Assembly (NCBI RefSeq): GCF_000296835.1
Contig: NZ_CAKE01000009.1
Span: 1 to 33,955, forward strand
DNA length: 33,955 nucleotides
From: Lactobacillus hominis DSM 23910 = CRBIP 24.179
Lineage (GTDB): Bacteria > Bacillota > Bacilli > Lactobacillales > Lactobacillaceae
Direction of reading: 5' to 3'
Shown here: positions 13,363 to 20,583 of the stretch, piece by piece
Layout of the letters: each line of letters starts with the position of its first letter
Numbering within the stretch: the first letter of the stretch is position 1
Made by a program: the position numbers and the translations under genes
The notes under the pieces: generated by a model
Told to the model about the DNA's origin: nothing
Databases searched by the model: none
The model's input: the letters and a program-made list of their open reading frames with translations, nothing else

Positions 13363-14611
13363 TAAATGGTTATTATTACCAATCACTTTTATTATTTTGT
13401 TTTGTGTGGGATGCAGTCAAAAAAATACTAATCCTGTAAAATTACCTGCGCCTGCAACTTCTTATCAAGAAAATAGTTTAGATTTAAAAGTAAAATCGGC
13501 AGTAGCATTTGATTTGAAAAATGGACAGATTTTTTATGCTAAAAATGCGACAAAAAAATATCCTGTTGCATCGATGTCCAAATTAATTACTATTTATCTT
13601 ACCTTGCAAGCTATTAAAGATGGCAAAATTAGCTGGGATCAAGAAGTAACACCGGATAAAGATATTGTTAGTGTGGCAAATAATCAAGATTTTGCCAATG
13701 TAGCTATTAAGTTAAACCACAGTTATACTATTAGACAGCTTTATCAAGCTACGCTTATTCAATCAGCTAATGATGCAGCAATGATGCTCGCTAAGGCAGT
13801 AAGCGGCAACCAGCAAAAGTTTGTAATCCAAATGCGTGAGTTGCTAAAGAGTTGGGGAATAAATGACGCACAAATTTATACTCCCGATGGATTGCCGAAT
13901 TACTCACTAGGCTCGCAAAAATTTACTGATAATAAAATGGCTGAAAATGAATTGTCCGCAAATGATATGGGCATTGTTATTCAGCATTTATTAAAAGATT
14001 ATCCACAAGTAATTGAAACAACTAAGATTGCTAAATTAGATTTTAAAGACGAAAATTCTAATTTTCAGATGCAAAATTGGAACTGGATGTTGCCGGGATT
14101 GTCTCAATATGACGCTCAGTTTCCTGTTGACGGATTAAAAACAGGAACGACTGATGCGGCTGGAGCTTGTTTTGCCGGAACTATGGTGAAAAATGGTAGA
14201 CGAATTGTGACTGTAGTGATGGGCGCAAAGCATGTTGATAGTAGCGATCCGTCAAGATTTGATGAAACTAAAAAATTATTAACTTTTATTTTTAATAACT
14301 ACCAGCTATATATCTTTAAAAAAGGTCAAAAACTTAACGGGACAAATACAGTTTCTGTAAAATCAGGCAGACCTAAAAAGGTAACCCCAGTTTTACAAGA
14401 AGATAATGGGGTATGGCTTAGAAATAATCAAAAATTGCAAATGCAGTTTAACCAAAACTTTATTACAGCTCCAGTAAATAAGGGCGAGAAGGTTGGCACT
14501 CTAATTGATACTTCAATTCCAGCTTTAAATAAAAATAATGCACTGACTTTGCCTGCAACAGTTAATGAGAATATAAAATCAGCAAACTTTTTTAGTCAGA
14601 TTTTTAACTGA
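13349..14611 (+). CDS. D-alanyl-D-alanine carboxypeptidase, lipoprotein (S11 family)
   Basis: A 420-residue low-molecular-weight penicillin-binding protein that trims the terminal D-Ala of peptidoglycan stem peptides. Active-site motifs are S75-M-S-K78, S139-A-N141 and K264-T-G. The N-terminus is a basic and hydrophobic signal ending V-G-C-S near residue 22, so it is probably lipid-anchored rather than held by a C-terminal amphipathic helix. A C-terminal beta domain of the PBP5 type follows the catalytic domain. I chose ATG 13349 (M-K-K-I-N-K) over the ATG four codons earlier because it gives a normal signal peptide; neither has a strong ribosome binding site, which fits coupling to nnrD. It may be called dacA, but paralogues exist, so I give no symbol. 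Confidence 0.88.
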   Translation: MKKINKWLLLPITFIILFCVGCSQKNTNPVKLPAPATSYQENSLDLKVKSAVAFDLKNGQIFYAKNATKKYPVASMSKLITIYLTLQAIKDGKISWDQEVTPDKDIVSVANNQDFANVAIKLNHSYTIRQLYQATLIQSANDAAMMLAKAVSGNQQKFVIQMRELLKSWGINDAQIYTPDGLPNYSLGSQKFTDNKMAENELSANDMGIVIQHLLKDYPQVIETTKIAKLDFKDENSNFQMQNWNWMLPGLSQYDAQFPVDGLKTGTTDAAGACFAGTMVKNGRRIVTVVMGAKHVDSSDPSRFDETKKLLTFIFNNYQLYIFKKGQKLNGTNTVSVKSGRPKKVTPVLQEDNGVWLRNNQKLQMQFNQNFITAPVNKGEKVGTLIDTSIPALNKNNALTLPATVNENIKSANFFSQIFN

Positions 14612-14626
14612 TAATAAAATTTAATG

Positions 14627-14655
14627 TTGGCAAACTCGCTCATGATTTATACTAT
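14627..14655 (+). promoter_or_regulatory. Probable promoter of the amidase gene
   Basis: TTGGCA (14627-14632) with TACTAT 17 bases later (14650-14655), or the overlapping TATACT at 15 bases. It lies just after the carboxypeptidase and about 30 bases before the amidase start. Confidence 0.5.
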
Positions 14656-14683
14656 TCAATGTATATAGAGAGGAAATAATGTA

Positions 14684-15901
14684 ATGAAAAAAATAACCTT
14701 ATTATCTGCTACAGTTCTTGCTAGTTTATTAATTATAAGCAACAACCAGCAAAAAGTTCATGCAGCAACAGTTCAAGATGCGCGAACTACGAATGTGAAT
14801 CAAAGTAGCGTTAATGCTTATATTAATAACAATAAATTGCCTTATTCAGGGGTGACCGATGAAACAGCTAAGAGCACCTTTACTCGCGCTGGCGATTATC
14901 GTAATGGTAAGCCAGAAGGAATTGTAATTCACGAGACGGCAAAGCCAAATATTTCTGCGCAGCAATGGGCAGATATTTATAACAAAGAATGGCAAAAGCG
15001 TCAAACCTATGTCCATGCCTTCGTTGATCATAAGCAAGTAGTTCAAATTGCACCAACTGATAAAACAGTCTGGGGAGCTGGATATTATGCTAACCAACGT
15101 TTTATTCAAGTAGAATTATGTGAAGAAAATAATTTTGAAGATTTTGCTCAAAGTCTTCAAAATGATGCCACTTATGTAGCAACTTTACTCCATAAATATA
15201 ATTTAAAGCCAAGTTTAGCAACTAGCGCTCAAACTGGTACAATCTGGTCGCACCATGACGTTTCTCGCTATTTAGGAGATACTACACACACTGATCCAGA
15301 TGATTATTTTGCAAAAAACAATTACTCAATGGCGCAGTTCTTTGATTTGATTAAACAAAGATATGACGAATTGAGTCCAGTTGTAAATAAACCAGTAGAA
15401 AATAGTAATATCAAGAGTATCAATGATATTGCTAAAATAACTTATGATGGTCCAGGAAAAGTAGCTATTTGGAACGATTATGGCGCAAATAAGCATGTTG
15501 TAAAATATTTAGCTAAAAATACTCACTGGAAAGTATTTAAACAAGCTACCTATAATGGTCGTACTTGGTACAATCTTGGTGGCAACCAATGGATTGATGG
15601 GCAATATGTAACTTTGTCTAATAACTCAGCGCCTACTATTTCAGCGTCAAAGAATAATTCAAGCGTAACTGTTGGTAAGGGTGTTACACCAATTAACAAA
15701 GTTGTTTCAATTACATACAATGGTCGCGGTAAAGTGGCTGTTTGGAGCAATTTTGATGAAACTAAACATATTACAGGAAAATATTTAGCTAGAAATACAA
15801 ATTGGAAGGCTTTTAAGATTGCTACTGATTCGCGCGGCCATAAATGGTACAATCTTGGGGGAAGCCAATGGATTGATAGTTCATACATCAGAGAAAAATA
15901 G
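14684..15901 (+). CDS. Secreted N-acetylmuramoyl-L-alanine amidase with two SH3-like repeats
   Basis: A 405-residue protein with an AGAGGA ribosome binding site. Residues 1-28 are a signal peptide with probable cleavage after V-H-A. An amidase type 2 domain covers about 45-230. Its zinc ligands are probably His83 (V-I-H-E-T-A), His190 (W-S-H-H-D) and Asp204 in T-H-T-D-P-D-D. It would cleave the bond between MurNAc and L-Ala. The C-terminal part holds two repeats of about 65-70 residues (about 243-306 and 334-402), each ending W-Y-N-L-G-G-x-Q-W-I-D and probably wall-binding (GW/SH3- or SLAP-like). It is a host autolysin rather than a phage lysin, because it has a signal peptide and host codon use. 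The stop codon lies in the left arm of its terminator. Confidence 0.88.
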   Translation: MKKITLLSATVLASLLIISNNQQKVHAATVQDARTTNVNQSSVNAYINNNKLPYSGVTDETAKSTFTRAGDYRNGKPEGIVIHETAKPNISAQQWADIYNKEWQKRQTYVHAFVDHKQVVQIAPTDKTVWGAGYYANQRFIQVELCEENNFEDFAQSLQNDATYVATLLHKYNLKPSLATSAQTGTIWSHHDVSRYLGDTTHTDPDDYFAKNNYSMAQFFDLIKQRYDELSPVVNKPVENSNIKSINDIAKITYDGPGKVAIWNDYGANKHVVKYLAKNTHWKVFKQATYNGRTWYNLGGNQWIDGQYVTLSNNSAPTISASKNNSSVTVGKGVTPINKVVSITYNGRGKVAVWSNFDETKHITGKYLARNTNWKAFKIATDSRGHKWYNLGGSQWIDSSYIREK

Positions 15902-15922
15902 GGCTTTTAGTCTTATTTTTTT
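15894..15922 (+). terminator. Terminator overlapping the amidase stop codon
   Basis: AAAAATAGGGCT (15894-15905) can pair with AGTCTTATTTTT (15909-15920), 12 pairs with two wobbles and a TTT loop, followed by more T. It is AT-rich, so weaker than others here. Confidence 0.6.
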
Positions 15923-15960
15923 AACAAAGTAAAGCATTAATACAGAAAGAGGATGAATCA

Positions 15961-16620
15961 ATGCATAAAAATGTAAAGTTATTGGGAATAATAGTCGTGA
16001 TTGCTATATTTTTATGTGGATTCGCCGTCTTTCAATATAATTCGCGCTCTTTAAATATTTTTGAACCTACTAAAACAGTTAAGGTAAAAAGTTCAAAAAA
16101 AGTACCAAAAAAGAAAGAGAAGAAATTTCTTTTATATAAAGACCCTTCAGATATTGAAAAAGAAGGCACTTGGAAAAAGAAAAGCGAGAAAAAAACTCAA
16201 CCTAATTTGGCCACTGTTAAAGATCTCTGGATTCGAGTATCGCTAAAAGGCAATCGGACCTACATTATGAGTGGCAATAAGCCAATTTATACGATGCTTT
16301 CTACAGCGGGTCGGTTTAATAAATCAGGTAAATCTGATACTCCTGTAGGTACTTATCATATTGAAGCCGAAAAGGGCCAAGCATTTTTTAATCAAAAGCT
16401 TGGTGAAGGAGCTTTAAATTATGTCAGCTGGCATAAGCATGGAATTTATCTTTTCCATTCTGTACCAACAAAAAAAGATAAGTCCATTAACGTTAAAGAA
16501 GCTAATAAGCTTGGAAAAACTGCAGCTTCGCACGGCTGCGTACGTTTAAGCATTCCAGATTCTAAATGGTTAATGAACAATGTTCCTTATGGGACAAAAG
16601 TTGTAATAAAAAAATATTAA
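15961..16620 (+). CDS. L,D-transpeptidase (YkuD family), membrane-anchored
   Basis: A 219-residue protein with one N-terminal membrane segment (residues about 6-24) that is probably uncleaved. A very Lys-rich linker (residues about 40-80) spans the wall region, and a YkuD domain takes up about 92-219. The catalytic region is S190-H191-G192-C193-V-R-L with upstream His166 (L-F-H-S-V-P), the normal Cys/His pair. Such enzymes form 3-3 crosslinks or attach proteins to peptidoglycan; some lactobacillar members act as carboxypeptidases instead. The start has AAAGAGG nine bases upstream. It is the third wall enzyme in a row after the carboxypeptidase and amidase. Confidence 0.88.
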   Translation: MHKNVKLLGIIVVIAIFLCGFAVFQYNSRSLNIFEPTKTVKVKSSKKVPKKKEKKFLLYKDPSDIEKEGTWKKKSEKKTQPNLATVKDLWIRVSLKGNRTYIMSGNKPIYTMLSTAGRFNKSGKSDTPVGTYHIEAEKGQAFFNQKLGEGALNYVSWHKHGIYLFHSVPTKKDKSINVKEANKLGKTAASHGCVRLSIPDSKWLMNNVPYGTKVVIKKY

Positions 16621-16628
16621 TTTTAATG

Positions 16629-16657
16629 TTGGCTCAGCACCTATAAGCTGTTATAAT
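16629..16657 (+). promoter_or_regulatory. Promoter of the argS T-box transcript
   Basis: TTGGCT (16629-16634), 17-base spacer, TATAAT (16652-16657). Transcription would start near 16664, directly at the T-box leader. Confidence 0.8.
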
Positions 16658-16659
16658 CT

Positions 16660-16860
16660 AGTGACGAAAGGATTAAAAGTAGTAGTAAAGATATTTTTTT
16701 AGCGAGTCTATGTTGGTGGAAGATAGATAGAATTCTTTATGAAGGCGTGTTTAATCTGTTAGGTTAATTAAAATAATGAGCGGATACTTAGTATCAACTA
16801 GAGTGGTACCGCGGGTGATACACTCGTCTCTTTCTACATTGTAGGAAGAGGCTTTTTTTG
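16660..16860 (+). promoter_or_regulatory. T-box leader of argS
   Basis: The leader contains the canonical T-box AGAGTGGTACCGCGG (16800-16814), whose core pairs with the free CCA end of uncharged tRNA. It ends in a terminator: GTCTCTTTCTAC (16826-16837) with GTAGGAAGAGGC (16841-16852), 12 pairs with wobbles, then seven T. Stem I covers about 16700-16765 and includes G-T-T-G-G-T-G-G-A-A. The best specifier candidate is CGT at 16746-16748 (after ATGAAGG), an arginine codon that fits argS; AGA at 16733-16735 or nearby is an alternative. Uncharged tRNA-Arg would favour the antiterminator and switch argS on. Confidence 0.92.
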
Positions 16861-16875
16861 TGAAAAGGAGAAAAA

Positions 16876-18561
16876 ATGGATTTTAAAAATGAAGTCGTTG
16901 AATTAATTGCCAGTCAAGTTGATTTACCTAAAGAAAAAATCAATGCGTTAATTGAACGTCCTAAAAATGAAAAGATGGGAGATTATGCATTTCCAGCATT
17001 TACTTTGGCTAAAGTTTTGCGCAAGAATCCTGCACAAATTGCAACTGATATTGCAGCTAACATTAGTAGCGATGATTTTTCAAGTATTAAATCAGTTGGT
17101 CCTTACGTTAACTTTGCAATTGATCATGAAAAATTGATTTCTGCAACTTTAGCAGATGTTTTAACTAAGCAAAATCATTACGGTGATCAAAAATTGGGTG
17201 AAGGCAATGTGCCAATCGATATGTCTTCTCCTAACATTGCTAAGCCAATGTCAATGGGGCACTTGCGTTCAACTGTAATTGGTAACTCAATTGCTAAAAC
17301 TATGCAAAAAGTTGGTTATACTCCAATTAAGATTAACTACCTTGGCGACTACGGTACACAATTTGGTAAGTTGATTGCTGCTTATAAGCATTGGGGTAAT
17401 GAAGAAGACGTTAAAAAAGATCCAATTATGAATCTTTTCCATTACTACGTTCGCTTCCACAAAGAAGCTGAAACTAACCCAGAACTTGATAATGAAGGCC
17501 GCGAATGGTTTAAGAAGCTTGAAGATGGTGATCCAGAAGCAGTTAAATTATGGAAGTGGTTCCGCGAAGTTTCGCTTGAAGACTTTAAGCGCATTTATAA
17601 AGAACTTGGCGTAACTTTTGATTCTTATAACGGTGAAGCTTTCTTCAACGATAAGATGCAACCAGTTATTGATGAATTAAAAGATAAAGGCTTGCTGCAT
17701 GAATCACGTGGTGCACAAGTTGTTGACATGGGTAAAGATGAAAATCCTGCCATTATTGTTAAGTCAGACGGTACCTCAATTTATTTAACGCGTGATTTGG
17801 CTGCTGCCGAATGGAGAATGAAGGAATATAACTTCGTTAAGATGCTCTACGTAGTAGGTAACGAACAAGCACAACACTTCGTTGAACTGAAGACTGTTTT
17901 GAAGAAGATGGGCTATGATTGGTCAGATGAAATTCACCATATCCCGTTTGGCTTGATTACTCAAGGTGGTAAGAAATTATCTACTAGAAAAGGCAACGTA
18001 GTTTTCCTTGATCAGGTATTAAAAGATGCTGTTTCACTTGCTAAGAAGCAAATTCAAGAAAAGAACCCGGATTTAGCTGACCAAGATCAAGTCGCTCATG
18101 ATGTTGGTGTTGGTGCCGTTGTCTTCCACGATTTGAAGAATGATCGTTTAGACAATTTTGACTTTGACCTAGAAGAAGTTGTGCGTTTTGAAGGCGATAC
18201 TGGTCCTTATGTTCAATACACTAATGCTCGGGCACAAAGTGTATTGCGTAAAGCCGCCAAAATGGGCGTAAAGCCAGCTCAAGATGGTTTTAATTTAGAT
18301 GATGAATGGGCATTTGCAGTTGCAAAAGATTTAGCAGATTTCCCAAGAATTATTGCACGTGCAAGCGATAAATTTGAACCATCAATTATTGCTAAATATT
18401 CTCTAAACTTAGCTAAGAAGTTTAACAAGTATTATGCAAATGTTAGAATTCTTGATCAAGATGATCAAATTGCAAGTAGATTAGCTTTAGTTGAAGCAAC
18501 ATCAATTGTCTTAACTGAAGCATTGCGTTTATTAGGTGTGAATGCGCCTGAAGAAATGTAA
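16876..18561 (+). CDS. argS: Arginyl-tRNA synthetase
   Basis: A 561-residue class I synthetase of normal length with an AAAAGGAG ribosome binding site. The N-terminal additional domain (residues about 1-110) recognises the tRNA D-loop. The HIGH-type motif appears as S-P-N-I-A-K-P-M-S-M-G-H-L-R-S near residue 118. The KMSKS region is replaced by K-K-L-S-T-R-K-G-N near residue 370, as is usual for many ArgRS. The C-terminal anticodon-binding domain ends L-R-L-L-G-V-N-A-P-E-E-M. It charges tRNA-Arg with arginine using ATP in the cytoplasm. Expression is controlled by the T-box leader directly upstream. Confidence 0.97.
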   Translation: MDFKNEVVELIASQVDLPKEKINALIERPKNEKMGDYAFPAFTLAKVLRKNPAQIATDIAANISSDDFSSIKSVGPYVNFAIDHEKLISATLADVLTKQNHYGDQKLGEGNVPIDMSSPNIAKPMSMGHLRSTVIGNSIAKTMQKVGYTPIKINYLGDYGTQFGKLIAAYKHWGNEEDVKKDPIMNLFHYYVRFHKEAETNPELDNEGREWFKKLEDGDPEAVKLWKWFREVSLEDFKRIYKELGVTFDSYNGEAFFNDKMQPVIDELKDKGLLHESRGAQVVDMGKDENPAIIVKSDGTSIYLTRDLAAAEWRMKEYNFVKMLYVVGNEQAQHFVELKTVLKKMGYDWSDEIHHIPFGLITQGGKKLSTRKGNVVFLDQVLKDAVSLAKKQIQEKNPDLADQDQVAHDVGVGAVVFHDLKNDRLDNFDFDLEEVVRFEGDTGPYVQYTNARAQSVLRKAAKMGVKPAQDGFNLDDEWAFAVAKDLADFPRIIARASDKFEPSIIAKYSLNLAKKFNKYYANVRILDQDDQIASRLALVEATSIVLTEALRLLGVNAPEEM

Positions 18562-18670
18562 TTTGTAAAAATTATTAAATGAAATCGCTTTTATTTAGGC
18601 ATAAGTATGTTAACTTTTGCACTATTGAGTTAAAATAATGATGTGTTAAAAATTTAGGAGGTATTTTTTA

Positions 18671-19588
18671 ATGGCTTATTTAGTAAATGGTAATGACATT
18701 TTCAAAGCTGCTCGTGAAAATCACTACGCTGTTGGTGCTTACAACACTAACAACCTTGAATGGACTCGTGCACTTTTAAGAGGTGCTAAGGAAACTAGAA
18801 CTCCTTTATTGATTCAAGTTTCTACTGGTGCTGCTAAGTACATGGGTGGTTACAAGACTGTTAAGGACTTAGTTCTTAACGAAATGGATAACATGGACAT
18901 CGATGTTCCAGTTATCTTGAACTTGGACCATGGTGACTACGAATCAGCTAAGGAATGTATTGCACTTGGCTACTCCTCAGTTATGTTTGATGGTCACAAC
19001 TTACCAACTGACGAAAACTTGGCAAAGACTAAGGAAATCGTTAAGTTAGCTCACGAAAGAGGTATCTCTGTTGAAGCTGAAATTGGTAAGATTGGTGAAA
19101 ACCAAGGTGCCGATGGTGGTGAATTAGCTTCTGTTGAAGATGCTAAGACTTTCGTTGCTGCTGGTGTTGATAAGCTTGCTTGTGGTATTGGTAACATCCA
19201 CGGTGTTTACCCAGAAGGCTGGAAAGGCTTGAACTTCGACCGTTTGAAGGAAATTGCTGATGCTGTACCAGGTGAACCACTTGTTCTTCACGGTGGTTCT
19301 GGTATTCCTCAAGACCAAATCGAAAAGGCAATTCAATTAGGTATTGCTAAGATCAACATCAACACTGAATTCCAATTAGCATTCCAAGCTGCTACTCGTA
19401 AGTACATCGAAGACAAGATGGACTTAGACAAGGGTAACAAGGGTTACGACCCACGTAAGCTTTTGAGAGCTGGTACTGACGCAATTACTGATTCTATGAA
19501 GGAAATGATTTCATGGATGGGTACTGCACCAATCGACTCAAAAGAATCTTCAGTTAAGTTTGATGAAGCTTCATTAAACGAAGAATAA
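18671..19588 (+). CDS. fba: Fructose-1,6-bisphosphate aldolase, class II
   Basis: A 305-residue zinc-dependent aldolase that splits fructose-1,6-bisphosphate into DHAP and glyceraldehyde-3-phosphate, the central step of homofermentative glycolysis. Zinc and substrate motifs are L-N-L-D-H-G-D-Y-E near residue 82, V-E-A-E-I-G near residue 135, the histidine in G-I-G-N-I-H-G near residue 178, and V-L-H-G-G-S-G-I near residue 206. Codon use is strongly biased to a few optimal codons (AAG, GGT, AAC, GAA), unlike most neighbours, indicating very high expression. The ribosome binding site is an ideal AGGAGG. It is followed by a strong terminator shared with the gene on the other strand. Confidence 0.96.
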   Translation: MAYLVNGNDIFKAARENHYAVGAYNTNNLEWTRALLRGAKETRTPLLIQVSTGAAKYMGGYKTVKDLVLNEMDNMDIDVPVILNLDHGDYESAKECIALGYSSVMFDGHNLPTDENLAKTKEIVKLAHERGISVEAEIGKIGENQGADGGELASVEDAKTFVAAGVDKLACGIGNIHGVYPEGWKGLNFDRLKEIADAVPGEPLVLHGGSGIPQDQIEKAIQLGIAKININTEFQLAFQAATRKYIEDKMDLDKGNKGYDPRKLLRAGTDAITDSMKEMISWMGTAPIDSKESSVKFDEASLNEE

Positions 19589-19600
19589 GATTGATATTTT

Positions 19601-19634
19601 AAAAGCGGACTCTTAATTGAGTCCGCTTTTTTTT
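19601..19634. terminator. Bidirectional terminator between fba and the pseudouridine synthase
   Basis: AAAAGCGGACTC (19601-19612) pairs perfectly with GAGTCCGCTTTT (19619-19630), loop TTAATT, then four more T. On the minus strand the stem lies inside the last codons and stop of the convergent gene. Confidence 0.95.
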
Positions 19635-20479
19635 GTATTCAAATAAATATTTTTTCTTTCAAAGCCAAAAGGCTCGATAAAAGACATATGAAAAGCTGTT
19701 AATTGCAAGTTTTGTCCTTCTTGAAAATTAGGATTATAAAGAGGATCGCCAATGATTGGTGCGCCAATAGCAGCTAAATGAACTCTGATTTGATGAGTTC
19801 GCCCAGTTTCTAGAGTAACTTTTAATAGCTTGTAATCTGTATTTTTTTCAATTACTTGGTAATGCGTAATTGCCGTAAGCCCACTAGGACTAACCATCCT
19901 TTTTCTTTGATCATCTGGATCATGAGCAATAGCTAGGTCAATGATTCCTTGATCTGGAATTTTACTGTTAGTACTAACTTTTGCATAATAATCTCGATGA
20001 AAAGTTTTCGTTGTTAATTGACTATTTAAAATAGGAACAACTGCAGGATTTTTAGTTATTAATAATAAACCGCTAGTTAGCATATCGAGACGATGAACGA
20101 TGTAGGGTGAATAACCTAGATAGTAGGCTGCATCATTTAGTGCAGTATCTGTTTCAAATAAATTGGGATGCGTTTTTTGTCCGCTAGGCTTATTAATAAT
20201 CAATACATTGTCATCTTCATAAACAATATCTGGCAAATGTCCACTAGGCTTATAAGGGTGCTGCAGGCTTTCGACATGATCAAGAATTATTTTTATTTGA
20301 TCATCTTGTTTTATTTTGAAATTAAGTGGTAAATATTTGCCATTAATTAGAATGTTTTTTTCAATTCTTAGATAATGGCGCCATTTGCGTGGAATTAATA
20401 GCTGGCGCATTAATTGGTCAACAGTAATGTTTTTTGAAAATGGGTAAGTTAAATTGAAAGTATAGTTTTTATTCATCAT
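19613..20479 (-). CDS. RluA/RluD-family pseudouridine synthase
   Basis: A 288-residue protein that turns uridine into pseudouridine in rRNA or tRNA. An S4-like N-terminal RNA-binding part (residues about 15-75, with I-L-I-N-G-K near residue 43) is followed by the catalytic domain. Its motif is V-H-R-L-D-M-L-T-S-G-L near residue 128, in which the Asp is the catalytic nucleophile. L-E-T-G-R-T-H-Q-I-R-V-H-L-A near residue 221 is the second family signature. The exact target (RluD-, RluC- or YlyB-like) cannot be read from the sequence. Two ATG codons in a row (20477 and 20474) could serve as start; a clear ribosome binding site is missing. The last codons form one arm of the fba terminator. Confidence 0.88.
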   Translation of the reverse strand: MMNKNYTFNLTYPFSKNITVDQLMRQLLIPRKWRHYLRIEKNILINGKYLPLNFKIKQDDQIKIILDHVESLQHPYKPSGHLPDIVYEDDNVLIINKPSGQKTHPNLFETDTALNDAAYYLGYSPYIVHRLDMLTSGLLLITKNPAVVPILNSQLTTKTFHRDYYAKVSTNSKIPDQGIIDLAIAHDPDDQRKRMVSPSGLTAITHYQVIEKNTDYKLLKVTLETGRTHQIRVHLAAIGAPIIGDPLYNPNFQEGQNLQLTAFHMSFIEPFGFERKNIYLNTKKSGLN

Positions 20480-20583
20480 ATTGTTTAGTGAAATCTTAAG
20501 TTATCAAGCACTTTTTAAAGCTAAATGTATGCTAAAATTTTAATATTAAGTAAGTTTAGTTAAGGAAAAGGAAGTTTGCCTTC

